In this document: piece by piece, positions 27,501 through 42,500 of the stretch
Numbering within the stretch: position 1 is the stretch's first letter
Layout of the letters: each line of letters begins with the position of its first letter
Origin: Congeria kusceri
Taxonomy: Eukaryota; Mollusca; Bivalvia; Myida; Dreissenidae
Assembly (NCBI GenBank): GCA_027627225.1
Contig: CM051032.1
Span: forward strand, 63,118,637 to 63,182,636
Direction: 5' to 3'
Length of the DNA: 64,000 bases
Position numbers and translations under genes: made by a program
The notes under the pieces: generated by a model
What the model saw: only the letters and a program-made list of their open reading frames with translations
Databases searched by the model: none
Told to the model about the DNA's origin: nothing

Positions 27501-30500
27501 TTACAGTTAATTTTCACGGGGATAACAATGGATATAGTGGTACCTTAGGCTAGTTAACGTCCATAGTTCACGTTAATTTCATGCATAGTGTTTGAGGTTT
27601 ATATATGAAGTTATCCCGCAAGATTTTGAAGGCAACATGTTGATTGGCTCCTAAAAAGGTCATCTAAACGTGACCCTGAATGCGTAGTCATGAGATCCAG
27701 TCAGCGGATAATATAGTAGCGTCACACTGGAGATGATTTTAATGAGATTAATCATTCCATTGAATTGCAACAATAATGTTCAACAGGGAGTAAGAAAGAT
27801 GCCAAAGATAAACCAAGATTACCAAAGCGCACAAAATCAGACAACGTAGAAAATGGGGAAGTGGACAATGAAGACGAGATGGCTCCATTGGTTGTGGCCA
27901 ACACGGACCCATCCGAGTATTACAACTTGAGTTCGCAGATTTCTGTGGACTTCTTCGGGGACTACTTGCGTAACCGGAGGAATAAGGATGAGGAATGGTA
28001 CAAGGATGAATTTAAGGTAAATTTAAAAAGAGAACTTACACTTTTTAAAAGGCAGCTGATAGAACGGTTCAATACATGCATAGGAATGATTTAGAGCAAT
28101 ATTATCAGGGTGCTGCGACTTCTCCATATTTGTTTCCTCAAGCTGCCCTTCAGGTCTGATACTCATGAATATGTCGAAAATATTTTGAAATTTAATAAAT
28201 TTTAATGGTATTCAATTGCAAATGATTTGTAATTACATTTTAATGGTATTCAATTGCAAATGATTTGTAATTGTGTAAAAACCTTTATTTTGAGTCTACA
28301 AATTATATTAACCAGGGAATTATCAAATTATCAATTAAACAAAAAAGATTGTTACTCTGGCTTTTCTCCCCTAATCCGTTTGAGAAGCACTCTGTGCCTT
28401 TTCTGAGCCTAGATCTTCCCTGCAAAAGAAAGATACAAATTCTGTATCTGTTGTGTTCTGTTCTGTCAGTAGAAAAGAGTTAATTTTTAACACTTTCCTA
28501 CAAAGTTCTTTAAATGTATAGATAAATGTTTTGTTACAGCAAAAACAAAACAAACTTGAGTCATTTTATTTAGGAATGATACTTTGACGAGAAGAAATAA
28601 TCATGTTATAATTAAACTGAAATTAATATTTATTATGCCCCCCTAATTAAACTGAAATTAATATTTATTATGCGCCCCTTCGAAGAAGTGGGGGTATATT
28701 GCTTTGCACCTGTCCGTCGGTTGGTCAGTCGGTTGGTCAGATGGTCGGTCTGTCCGTAGACCATTTCATTTCCGCACGATATCTAGAGAACGCTTTGACC
28801 TACGATCATTTAAGTTGGTATTCTGGTTACTTGGGAGGAAAGGAAGACGCCTATCAATTTTGAGGTCAACAGGTCAAAGGTCAAGGTGACAGAGGCTTGT
28901 AACATGAAAACTGTTTCCTCTGTAGACCTGTCTCTGAGAAATTCGTGAATTTATTACTGGCCAAGAGGACCGGTAACGCCCCAAATATTACTGGCCCAGA
29001 CGAACTATTACCGGCCACTTATTTTTTGCAAGAAACATTTAATTACGATAAAAACAATATCTTTGAAAAAAATTAAAACGATATACACTTGAGAATGTTT
29101 TATTAACTAAAGCGACTGCTATCAGCATGTTAATTTTGCAAGATATATATGAATTCAATTGTATTTGTTTAAGTCCCTTCAACGTCTTTAACAATATTCT
29201 ACACAAAACTTTTCACACCTTATGTAAACATTCAACTGGAAATACAAGACAACAACATTGATGGGTTTCCTGTTACACAGCCATTACACTGTCACGTCAA
29301 CCATGTAGTCGGGAACCAATTCTCTCGCGAGTCTTGTGACGTCATCTTATTGAAACACTAACATGCAACCTCCTCGCAGAGATTTGACTGGTTCCGAGCA
29401 TAGCATAGCTCTAATCAAATCCCTGCCGTCATAACAAACCACGTGATGATGATCGATTAAATCTTCTAGATGTTATTTATGGTTTTAATAAGTTATTTTC
29501 TTTTTCTGTTTTCATTATTGACTGCAAACGATATATAAAAAGTCCAATTATGTAGAAAATTGCACTGAGTTGCATTAAATAAGTAAAAGTTGCAAACACG
29601 TAATCCTTCCAGATCTGAAAGGATTTTGCTTGTGATGGCAGTGGTTACCGTTAACCGATAGGGGAGGTAACCGCTGCGAGGAGTTTGACAAACATGTTTA
29701 AATTAAATTAACCAATTAAAACACAAGACGAACGAAAACCGAAAAAGAAAGGAGATTCCGAGAGTGACGTAATTTTCTAAACATACCGTACAGCAATCGA
29801 TGTCGTAAAATATTTGTGACTTAATTTTTCACCGAACATGAGGACTAGTATTCGGACAGTTTTTCCCGGACCTCACAAATTTTTATCGGCAATGTCTGAG
29901 GTCCAACGGTCTTTTGCGGAGACTGGTAGACCATTTTGTTTCCGCATATGTAGAATATGCTTTGACCTACGATCATCCAAGTTGGTATGCTGGTTACTCG
30001 GGAGGAAAGGAAGATGCCTATTAATTTTGAGGTCAAAGGTCAAGGTCACAGGGGCTTGTAACATGAAAACTGTTTTCTCCGTTAGACCATTTTGTTTCCA
30101 CAGGATATCTAGAGATGTTTTGGCCTATTTGATGTTTAAATCAAACAGAAAACAGGTATCCTTATACAGTCTCCGCGAAAGACCGTCGGACCTCGGACAT
30201 TGCTGATAAAAATCCGGGAGGTCCGGGAAAAACTGTCCGAATACTGGTCCTCGTGTCCGGTGAAAATTTCTGTCAAAAATATTTTACGACATCGATTGCT
30301 GTACGTTTTGTTTACAAAATTACATCACACTCGGAATCTCCATTCATTTTCGGTTTGGTTCGACTGGTTCCGTCTTGCGTTTTAATTGGTTGAATTTAAA
30401 CATGTTTGTGTTTCAATAAGATGGCATCACAAGTCTCGCGAGAGAATTGGTTCCAGACTACATGGTTGACGTGACATGTAATGACTGTAATATATCTTGC

Positions 30501-33500
30501 AAAATTAACATGCTGATAGTAGTAGCTTTAGTTAATAAAGCACTCTTAACTGTATATTGTTTTAGTTTTCATCAAATATATTGTTTTTATCGTATTTAAA
30601 TGTTTCTTGCAAAAAAATAAGTGGCCAGTAATAGTTTGTCCGGGTCAGTAATATTTGGGGTATTACAGGTCCTCGTGGCCAGTAATAAATTCACGACTTT
30701 CGCAGAGACTGCATATATAATAGACTGTAAAAATAAATCCATAATTATACTCTATCTTTCTTTCAGCTTTATATTAACTTTCTAAATCATCAACTTTAAT
30801 TTCCTCCCCATGTGTTAATGTGCACATACAATATTTAAAAAAATCTCTTAACAATTGCACATATTGATGACTTGGCTGCAAGTTGGGGGGCATACATGTT
30901 TTACAAACATCTCTTGTTTAAGGCATACATTGAATAACGCATAGAAATGGGTAAGAAATTGATCCTTGCCTTGTTATCATATACTGACAAATGGCAATGC
31001 AACTCTGACAAAAGGTCACGTGAGTTCCATAAAATGAAGTGTATATGAGGGGTGTCGTGGGAAACCAGGGTTAATGCATGTGCGTTAAGTGTCATCCTGG
31101 ATCAGCCTGTGCAGTCTGCAGTCCACACAGGCTGATCTGGGATGACACTTTCTGCTTTTATGGCATTTTCTGTTTCAAGGAAGTCTCTTCTAAACATAAA
31201 TCTAATGTAGGCGGAAAGTGACAGCACAGGCTAATCGGGGATGACACTACGCACATGCATTAAGCCCGGTTTTCCCACGACACGCTTCATATATTTTTGC
31301 ATTGGTATTTTGTTAATTCAGAAATTACCGTCCGGGCTTCTGCGAGAAGCGAAGACCTCTAGCCTGCCAGGCAACCAGGGAAAATGTCGATACAAGCAGC
31401 TCTATCCATGTGAGATCAATGCTTTGCTCTCAGTATTGCTGTAGAATAAGTAATGATAACATTGTGCATGTTATCAGAGCTTCAAATAGTGCTTTTCAGA
31501 GATGATATTACGCTTTACGATTTATTGTTTAGCATGTGAAGTGGTTAATTTTTTTTCTTAAAAATAAAACCAACACAACAAAACGACAACAACTCAGTAA
31601 CGGTTAATAGTCAGGGATAAAAACGTCAAATTAAGGAAGCCTTTCATGGCTACCTTAGCTATACATAAATAAATAGCTACTTGGCCATGACTGAGGCAAT
31701 GTACAAAGCATTTATTTGAACCTATGGCGGTATGTCATTGTAGGTGTTATTGTGAGTATGGTGCTGATTTATATGTGTTTAAGTTTGCAAGAATGTTGAT
31801 AAGTGCAATGCAGAAGGTTGAAAACAGCATCGCATAGAAATGATAAAAGATTGCTAAAGGTAAACATGAATAAGTTTTGATAGGCCAACCTCTCGGACTA
31901 AATGTGATAGGATAAATAGTTGCTGTCTAATTCGCTTCAGTGAGTTCTCAACCTGTTAAAGAGGGACTGTAGGATTTTGTACGAAAATTGTATTGTAAAA
32001 CCCTGGATTGATTCTAATGATGTCAGTGTATTTTTGAAATACTATTACAGTAAATAATGACAATAATCTATGTTCAGAAACGCATATTAAGAGAGACGAG
32101 TCGGATCAGTTGATGGCGCAGTCCTTATTTTCTCATTCAAAACTAAATGTAGCTGTTGCTGTAGGTTAAATGGGTCTGTATCGACAGAAAATATATATTT
32201 GCATTTTTCGAAAGCAGAAATAGTTTTCATAGATGTTGACGTTTATTTATGTCCTATAAAATGGTTTTATTGTTAGTGGATAATGAGAGACATGAAATAA
32301 ATCTATAAAAATCAGACAGTCCCTCTTTCAATTAAAAACCTGCTGTATGTAGTGTGCCGTTCATGCATTAGCTCAGTCATTATTTGAGGTGTGGTGTGGG
32401 AAAATCAGGCTTAATGCATGTGCATAGGGTTGTCCCGAATCCAGGATGGCACTTTATGCCTACCGTGGATTTATGTTAAGAAGAGACTTCCTTGAAAAAA
32501 GAAAATACCATAAAGCGAAAAGTGTCGTCCTGGATTAGCCTGTGCGGACTGCACCGGCTGATCCGGGACTAACTTGACGTTCATGAATTAAGCCCGGTTT
32601 TCGTACGACACGCCTCATTGAAATACATTGTAGATTGTATATTATGTAGTATATTTATCAAGCAAACATGGAACATTTTTAGACACAGTTTCAAATTGAA
32701 AAAGTGGTAAAAACAAGTCTCTAGCTGTTGTTTGGTACAGTGTAAGTAAGTGTTTTAATAATTGTCATCTGCTTTCAGATGACTGGAATCGTGTCAAGTT
32801 AGACCCAGATGGTGACGTTACAGGAGACTTCATTAATGCATCTTATTTGAAGGTATTTTAAAACATGTTTTTTCTATTTCCCAGTTACAACCTTTCACAG
32901 ACAAGTATAGACCCATTTTTAGCTCACCTGAGCACAAAGTGCTCATGTTGAGCTTTTGTGGTTGTCCGTCGTGCGTGTGTGCGTGCGTCGTCAACTTTTC
33001 ATTCAAACAACATCTCCTCCTAAACCGCTTGGCATATTTTCACCAAACTTCACAGGAATGATCCTTGGATGGACCTCTTTCAAAGTTGTTCAAATCTTTC
33101 CGGTCCGCTGAATATGTAGGTCACCAGAGCTAAAAATAGATTTAAAAAGTGAAAGGCTCAGACCTTTCATATTTGATATGTGACATCCTCTAGAGGTCCT
33201 CTACAAAGATTGTTCAAATTATGCCCCTGGGGTCAAAACGGGCCACGCCCCGGGGGTCACATGGTTTATATAGAATATATAGCAAAATGACTTTAAAAAT
33301 CTCCTCTGAAACCACAAGGCCCAGAGGTTTCATATTTGGTATGTAACAACCTATAGTGGTCCTCTACAAAGATTGTTCAAATTATGCCCCTGGGGTCAAA
33401 ACTGGCCACGCCCCGGGGGTCTCATGGTTTATATAGAATGTATAGCAAATGACTTTTAAAATCTCCTCTGAAGCCGCAAGGCCTAGAGGTTTCATATTTG

Positions 33501-36500
33501 GTATGTTACATTGTATAATGGTCCTTTACAAAGTTTGTTCAAAGTATGCCACTCGAGTCAAAACGGGCCACGCCCTGGGGGTCACATGGTTTATCTAGAA
33601 TATATAGCAAAATGACTTGAAAAGTCTTCTCCCCTGAAACCACAAGGCCCAGAGGTTTCATATTTGGTATGTAACATCCTATAGTGGTCCTCTACAAAGA
33701 TTGTTCAAATTATGCCCCTGGGGTCAAAACTGGCCATGCCCCAGGGGTCTCATGGTTTATATAGAATATATAGCAAAATGACTTTTAAAATCTTCTCCTC
33801 TGAAATCGCAAGGCCCAGAGGTTTCGTATTTGGTATGTAACATCCTTTAGTGGTCCTGAACAAAGTTTGTTCAAATTATGCCCCTGGGGTCAAAACAGGC
33901 CATACCCAGGGGGTCACATGGTTTATACAGAATATATAGCAAAATGAATTTTAAAATCTCCTCCTCTGAAACCACAAGGCCCAGAGGTTTCATATTTGGT
34001 ATGTAACATCATATAGTGGTCCTCTACAAAGATTGTTCAAATTACGCCTCTGGGGTCAAAACTGGCCACGCCCCGGGGGTCTCATGGTTTATATAGACTT
34101 AAATAGCAAAATGACTTTAAAAATCTTCTCTGAAACGGCAAAGCCCACAGCTTTCCTATATTTGTTACGTAACATTGCATAGTGGTCCTCCAAAGATTGT
34201 TCAAATTATGCCCCTGGGGTCAAATCTGGCCACCCCCCGAGGGGTCACATGGTTTATATAGACTTAAGTAGCAAAATGACTTAAAAAATCTTTACCTGAA
34301 ACCGCAAGGCCCACAGCTTTCCTATATTTGGTACGTAACATTGCATATTGGTCCTCTCTAACGATTGTTCAAATTATGCCCCTGGGGTCAATTCTGACCA
34401 CCCCCCGAGGGGTCACATGGTTTATGTAGACTTAAATAGCAAAACGACTTAAAGAATCTTTACCTGAAACCGCAAGGCCCAGAGGTTTGTTCAAGGTTGT
34501 TCAACTTATGCCCCTGGGATAAAAATAAGCCACGCCTCTGGGATGCAAATTCCAATTGGGTTACGAGGTCTCAGGTGAGCGTCCTAGGGCCCTCAGGGCC
34601 CTCTTGTTTATGTACTTTTCAATATTTTGATGTAGATGGTGCGAAAAAGTATATTGATGTAACATACATCATTCAAAAATAAAAAAAAAGCAGATTACTT
34701 GATAATTTTATGTAATTGTCCTTATGATTATGCAAATGAGGAGATTGGTTTTGTGTTGTAACAGACACCATTCTAAAATAATTTAAATATGCAGTTTACT
34801 CGTTTATTGTCCTTATGTTTATATAGATGAGGAGAGTAAGTATTTTATTGTAAAGCACACTATTCAAATATAATTGAGGCATGTTGTGGGAAAACCAGGC
34901 TTAATGCTAGTGTAAAGTGTCGTCCTGGATCAGCCTGTGCAGTCCGCACAGGCTAATCCAGGACAGCACTTGCCGCTTTTATGGTACTTTCAAGGAAGTC
35001 TCTTCTAAACATTAATCCACTGTAGGCGGAAAGTGCCGTCCTGGATTAGCCAGTGCGGACTGCACAGGCTAATACGGGACAACACTTTACGCACATGCAT
35101 TAAGCCCAGTTTTTCCCATGACATGCCTCTATTAAAATGTGCAAATTACTTATTTTTGTGTTGTCGTCAAGGGTTACAACCAACCAGAAGCTTTCATTGC
35201 TGCCCAGGGTCCAACTGTTAACACAGTGAATGACTTTTGGCGAATGATTTGGCAGAAAGAGTGTGGCAAGATCGTGATGCTGACAAACCTAGTGGAGGAA
35301 ATGAAGGTTACCTCTCTTGTTCATCTTTCCATAAATCAGTTAAATTCTGTGTTTGTAAATGTATGCTCCAAGAAATAAAATGGTGATGTTTCGAAATAAC
35401 TGTTAATGTAATAATATTTGTTTCTGTTTGCTATAGTATATCTTTAAGTTACGTGTATATCAAGCCAATCCTGCTCCATCTTTCTTTTCATAGGCTGTTG
35501 ATTAAGAAAATTGTTCTGCATGTTTGTTATTTTGTAGAAAAAACCTGTTGTTAGCATGTCTTTTATATTTGTCTTGATAAACTCTTCAAATGAAAACTAA
35601 CAACTATTATTCCTGATTTATCAAATGGCCTACCGTTAACAGTAATCACTGTTTTCTGCAGACAAAATGTGTTCAATACTGGCCAGAATTGGACTCCTCT
35701 GAGACATTTGGGAAATACGAGGTGGAGCTTACCTCTGAAAGGGTTCTTCCCAACTTCACCATACGATGTCTTAAGGTGACACATGTAAGTACTTAACTGT
35801 AAATAATAGATAAATATGCACAGATATAAGTTAAATAATAAGCTAATGATTAAAAAAAATAATTGACAGGACTTGATTGCTACGGCATTCAACTATTCAT
35901 AAAGTAAAGACTCCATTGTTTGAAGTGTGCTCTAGCTGGGAGGTCTAGACATCTGGAGGCCGTTTTATCAACGGTTTGTAGGGCGGTTGTATGTAAGATT
36001 CGGTCATACTTCAATCGTACGACCGGTTGACCATTTTATCAACACAATCGTAGCTACGACTTCGTAAGACTTTCACTAAAATACGACTGGTATAAGGCAG
36101 TCTTAGCGGTCGTAAATGGCGTCTTCATGTCAAATGACAGACATAGCATTACCAAAATAGGCCTAACTCGATAAATACTGCATTTAAAACTTCGTAGGAT
36201 GTAGGAGCGTGAATAATCTTTGATGCGATCTTACGACCACCTTCATAAAACGTTTGTACGCCGGTCGCGAGTTCGATCGTAAATCCCGAACTTAAAATAA
36301 GACAAGCTTAAGATACGATCTGTTGATAAAATGGCCTCCTGTATCTCACTAATAAGATGAGAATTTGCCCACTAGTTTACTGTACTGCAGTGCGTAAATT
36401 AATCTGACAAACTCTTTAATATATAAACAAAAATATTAATCATTTGCTGTGTAGCGTTACCTAGAGAGGAAATAATAAATGGAATATTATATGACTCTTG

Positions 36501-39500
36501 TTTTCCAGTGGGTTGTATCACTCTCCTTGATTTTTTAAAGTTGTATTCTACTCGCCCTGCTGGTTTGCCGCATGCACCATAACACAATCATCTTGTGTGA
36601 TACAATCAATCGAAACACCACAGTCATGTACTATTCCCCATTTCTTCTATGTTTGAAGTTGTTTTCACATAACTTCACATCATAGCGTGTTGGTAACATT
36701 TTTAGCTCACCTGAGCACAAAGTGCTCATGGTGAACTTTTGTGGTTGTCCGTCGTGCGTGCGTGCGTGTGTGCGTCGTCAACTTTTCATTCAAACAACAT
36801 CTCCTCCTATACCACTTGGCAGATTTTCACCAAACTTCACAGGAATGATCCTTGGGTGAACGTCTTTCAAAATTGTTCAAATCTTTCCGGTCTGCTGCAT
36901 ATTTAGGTCAGCAGAGCTAAAAATAGATTTAAAAAGTGTAAACTTAAAAAAATCTTCTCTGAAACCACAGGGCCAAGAGGTTTCATATTTGGTATGTATC
37001 ATCCTATAGTGGTCCTCTACAAAGATTGTTCAAATTATGCCCCTGGGGTCAAAACAGGCCATGCCCTGGGGGTCACATGGTTTATATAGAATATATAGCA
37101 AAATGACTTTAAAAATCTTCTCCTCTGAAACTGCAAGGCCCAGAGTATTCATATTTGGTATGCAACAAACTTTAGTTCTCCTTTACAAAGATTGTTCAAA
37201 TTATGCCCCTGGGGTCAAAACAGGCCATGCCCCGGGGGTCACATGGTTTATATAGAATATATAGCAAAAGGACTTAGCAAAAAATCTTCTCCTCTGAAAC
37301 CACAAGGCCCAGAGGTTTCATATTTGGTATGTAACATCCTATAGTGTCCTCTACAAAGATTGTTCAAATTATGCCCCTGGGGTCAAAACTGGCCACATCC
37401 CGGGGGTCACATGATTTATATAGACTTAAATAGCAAAATGACTTTAAAAATCTTCTCCTCAGAAACCACAAGATCCAAAAGTTTCTTATTTGGTATGTAA
37501 CATGTTAAAGTGGTCCTCTACAAAGCTTGTTCAAATTATGCCCCTGGGGTCAAAACTGGCCATGCCCTGGGGGTCATATGGTTTATATAAACTTAAATAG
37601 CAAAATGTCTTTAAAAATCTTCTCCTCTGAAACCGCAAGGCCTAGAGGTTTCGTATTTGCTATTTAACATCCTATAGTGGTCCTCTACAAAGATTGTTCA
37701 AATTATGCCCCATGGGTCAAAACAGACCACACCCCAGGGGTCACATGGTTAATATAGACTTAAATAGCAAATGTCTTTAACATTCTTCTCCTCTGAAACC
37801 GCAAGGCCTAGAGGTTTCATATTTGGTATGTAACATTGTATAGTGGTCCTCTACAAATATTGTGCAAATTATGCCTTCCTAACTTTGGTACGTAACATTG
37901 CATAGTGGTCCTCTCCAAAGATTGTTAAAATTATGCCCCTGGGATCAAATCTGGCCACCCCCAGAGGGGTTACATGGTTTATATAGACTTAAATAGCAAA
38001 ATTACTTTAAAAATCTTTACCTGAAACCGCAAGGCCCAGAGGTTTGTTCAAGGTTGTTCAACTTATGCCCCTGGGATAAAAATAAGCCACGCCTCGGGGA
38101 TGCAACTTCCAATTGGGTTACAAGGTCTCAGGTGAGCGTCCTAGGGCCCTCAGGGCCCTCTTGTTTGCCTTGTTTCTGGGACTGTGCAGTACTGTATAGT
38201 TAAGTTTTGTCATAAAATTATTTGCTTATTAGCGTAAGTTCTGCATAATGTAGCTACTGTTACAGTAACATTGTTTCCTTGTTAGACGGTTACAAAGGAG
38301 GTGAAGGACTTCACGCTGTACCATTACACCACCTGGCCAGACCGCAACGTGCCGGACAATCTGGGAGTGATACTGGCATTTAGGGAAAAAGTGATGGAAG
38401 ACAAAGCACTCCTGAATGGTCCCATTCTAGTCCATTGCAGGTAAAAAACCAAGTGCCGGAAATCCTAAAGGCGCTTTTATCAAATATAAAAGTATGTTAT
38501 CTTGCTTGTGGGTTAAAACATTGACAGTGTATTCCATTTGCATCCTTATAGGTAGAAAGTAAGGATTAATCGAAAATTAATTTATGTGATATTTATTGCA
38601 CAATATGACAGTTAAAAACATTTTGAAGTTTGGCCTAACATTTATGCCTTATGCCATCTTGGAACACTCCATGGAAACAGCAAATTTTAGCGTCAATTAG
38701 TTAATTTTAACAGATTTTGCCCTGGTATCATACAATAAATATAAAGTCTCCCAACACTTCCTAGTAATTAGCTGTTATCAGATTAGATGTACTGAACTGT
38801 GTATTCCTCTTGTGTATTGGGTTACAGGTTTTCCCGGGATAGTCCGGAAAGGACTTTACATATGACATTTTAAACCCCGAGATATCATGGTATAGGCTCG
38901 ATAAGGGTTAATAAAAGTTCACTTGTTATAGGTAAATTGTTTTCACCTGATAAAAAAGGCAAATCCAGAAGTTTAAGTCAAGTCCACATCATAATACTGT
39001 AATAAGTACATTTTTGGTGGGGGTTAATTTCGGCTATATTGGCGGTCATCCACGATAGCGCCAATCCTAAACACTGCCATAAATATGGCATGTCAAAAAG
39101 AAACAATTATATAAAAATAAAAATGATCAAAGATATATCATACGTTTAGAATATTTTAATTTACAATATTTTAATTTATAAAAGTTATGACTTTATTTAT
39201 TTCAAAATCACAATTAAAAATTAAAATTTATTTATGGGAAAATAATGTATAGTAAGCGCACATGTATGTGCTTATAGAAAACTAGTCAACACATTTTTTG
39301 TTACTGCTGTTGTTATAAATAAATTATTAGCTCTTTTTTAGGCCCCCGGCATATTGATGCGGGAGGCATATAGTGATTGTCCTGGCCTTCCTTCCGTCCG
39401 TCTGTGACAAGTTTAAGTAGAGTTTACCGTTTCGTCAAGCATCAACACTGCTTACTACAACACTTGGATATTCACACAGTTGTTACTTATGACCATTCCC

Positions 39501-42500
39501 AATCCACCCATATCACTCAACCTCACTTTGACCTTGACCTAATTTGCACTTAGAATAACTCAAATGGGCTGTTTCTTAGTTAACTATATTTTACCGTTTA
39601 GCACCAACACCATGGCTACAACACTTGGATACTTACACAGTTGTTGCTTATGACCATCCCCAATCCACTCATATCACCCAACCTCACATTGACCTTGACC
39701 TAATTTGGACTTATAATAATTTAAACGTGCCATTACTTGGTTAAATAGATTTTACCATTTCGTCTAGCACCAACACCGCTTACTACAATACTTGAATATT
39801 TACACAGTTGTTACTTATGACCGTTCCCAATCCACCCAAATCACCCAACCTCTCTTTGACCTTGACCTAATTTGGGCTTTCCAACACCAACCAAGGGCAT
39901 GTGTGTTTATCAAACACAGAATCTTTTTTACTATACGAATTCTCCACTAATGATATATATTAGCACGATATTGTTTGTTTGTTTCAACAGTGCGGGCATA
40001 GGTCGTACAGGGACGTTCATTGCTCTGGATTATTTAATACGTCAAGCGCATGCGGAGAAAACAATAGATGTCTTCCGAACTGTCACTGATATGAGATACC
40101 AACGGTCAAATTTTGTACAGACTGATGTAAGTATGAATAGTTATAAACAACTCGGGGTCATGTTTTAGTGTATTTTTCATAAATTTTATGTTAACCATTA
40201 GATGCCATTTAAAGATTTATTATAATGAAACCTCATCAACTCACCTGTATATCAATCAGTCCATCTATACATTGATCCATTGATCCATTTACCAATCCCA
40301 TCAATAAATAATTCCATTAATCTATCCACCCACACATCTATCCCTCTATTCATCCATCCATCCCTCTGTCCTCTCCCTCCATCTATCCATTCACCCATCC
40401 ATCAATCAGTTAACCATCTTCTATTCATGCATCTATCCATCCACTTGTCCATCCATCCACCCATCAATCCATCTCTCCATCTATTCACTGATCACTCCTT
40501 CCATACACCCATCAATCTATGCATCAATCCATTCATCCATCCATCCATTTATTCATTCATCCATCTATCAGTCTGTTTTTTTTACAAATCGTAGAGCCTA
40601 AAATTCAGGGAAGATGCATTTACTGTTACATTTCATTAGGAAATGCTTGTTTCTATCATTCAGATCCAGTACGAGTTTTTGCACAACGCTATCCAGGAGG
40701 CATTAACAGTGAATGAGAGCGAGATAACTGCGGCCGACTTCAATCAGTATTATCTGTCACTGCTGGACAATAATAAGGAACAGTTGAAAATCCAGTATCA
40801 GGTAAGCGCGGTAGACAGAGTTCGGTACCAGGTCAGAATGGTAGACTAATTTCAGTGTCTGGTCAGAATGGTGGACTAGATTCAGTATCTGATCAGAATG
40901 GTAGACTTAATTCAGTATCTGGTCAGAATGATACACTTAATTCAGTATCTGGACAGAATGATAGACTTAATTCAGTATCTGGTCAGAATGGTAGACTAAA
41001 TTCATTATCAGGTTTGAACGGTAGACTGAATTTAGTGTCTGGTCAGAATGGTAGACAAAAAATTCATTACCAGGTTAGAATGGTAGACTAAATTTAGTGT
41101 CTTGTCAGAATGGTAGACTAAATTCATTACCAGGTGAGAATGGTAGAGTTAATTCAGTATCTTGTCGGAATGGTAGACTAAATTCACTATCTGGTCAGAA
41201 TGGAAGACTAAATTCACTATCTGGTCAGAATGGAAGACTAAATTCACTATCTGGTCAGAATGGTAGACTAAATTCAGTACCAAGTCAGAATGGTTGACGA
41301 AATTTAGTTCTTAGTCAGAATGGTAAATAACATGTTGTATTAGCTATGAATGTTAAATAAATACTGAACATATGACTGCCACACTAAATGGGAATGTAAA
41401 TTACAAATTGTGGTTAGAAAGCCTTGATTTATTTGGTGTTTAGTCTTCTGGAAGTTTAGTTGTCCTATTTTTAACTCACCTGAGCAAACTCTGAAAACTC
41501 TGGTTGTCATGGCAACCAAAGCTTAAAAACTGGAAAACTTAAAAAATCTTGTCAGAAACCACTGGCTGGATTTGAAAATAGTTTTCACAGAAATGCTCCT
41601 CGGGTGACCCTCTACCAAATTCCTTCAAGTCATGTTGATTTGTTAAAAAACATGGCCGCATATGGCTATATTGAAAACTTTAAAAATCTTCTTGTCTGAA
41701 ACCACTGGCTGGATTTCGAAATAATTTCACATAAATGTTCCTTGGGTGACCTTCTATCAAATTCCTTGAAATCATTTTGATTTGTTAAAAAACATGACCG
41801 CCAGGGGGCGGGGCAGTTTTCCTTATATGGCTATATGGAAAACTTTAAAAATCTTGTCTGAAACCACTGGCTAAATTTCAAAATAATTTCACATACATGT
41901 TCTTTGGGTGATCGTCAACCAAATTCGTGGAAATCATTTTGATTCGTTAAAAATAATGGCCACGAGGGGGGCTGGACAGTTTTCCTTATATGGCTATATT
42001 GAAATCTTACACAATCTTTTTGTTAAAAGCCATTATGATGAGTGACCTAGGGCCATCTTGGCCCTCTTGTTAATGTATTTGTATAAGTGTGTACAAAATT
42101 TGATAACTTCTGATGCCCACTGCCATTGTTTATAACTATGCATATTTTGCTTTGGCAGGCAATACATGAATTGTCACAAGTGCTAGATGAAAACTGTTTC
42201 GCAGTTGGTAAATCAGAGGAAAACATTCACAAGAATCGCTACCCAGCAATTCTCCCTCCAGATTTGAGCAGGGCGTACCTGTCTACCCCTGTGAAAGGGG
42301 GCAATGACTACATCAATGCAGTCTTCTTACCAGTAAGTCTTTATGTTTCTGGTTTAGTTTGTTTTGTTTTCATTAATATACCCAGTATGTTTTAATCCCA
42401 GATAACATACCTGTAAATGTTGACTCATATTTCATTGGAAGTCAACAAACACGAGTCATTTGGTTTATGTTCGTTTGGTAAGGGGAAACAATGCAAAACA

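Larger units (their letters stand above)
28634..30920 (+). repeat. Family D copy split by nested transposons
   Basis: Left part (to 28,928), middle (29,926-30,166) and right part (from 30,712, ending CATACATGTTTTACAAACAT) together reproduce the family D sequence seen uninterrupted at 13,014-13,870. The two gaps hold TIR elements, listed next. Confidence 0.8.

Noticed and set aside
40280..40594. Ile/His/Pro/Ser-rich open frame
   Set aside because: It is a reading of the CCAT microsatellite.
40855..41297. Repetitive plus-strand open frames (Ser-Gly-Gln-Asn-rich)
   Set aside because: They come from the 30-bp minisatellite in a frame different from exon R; the exon R frame hits stops.
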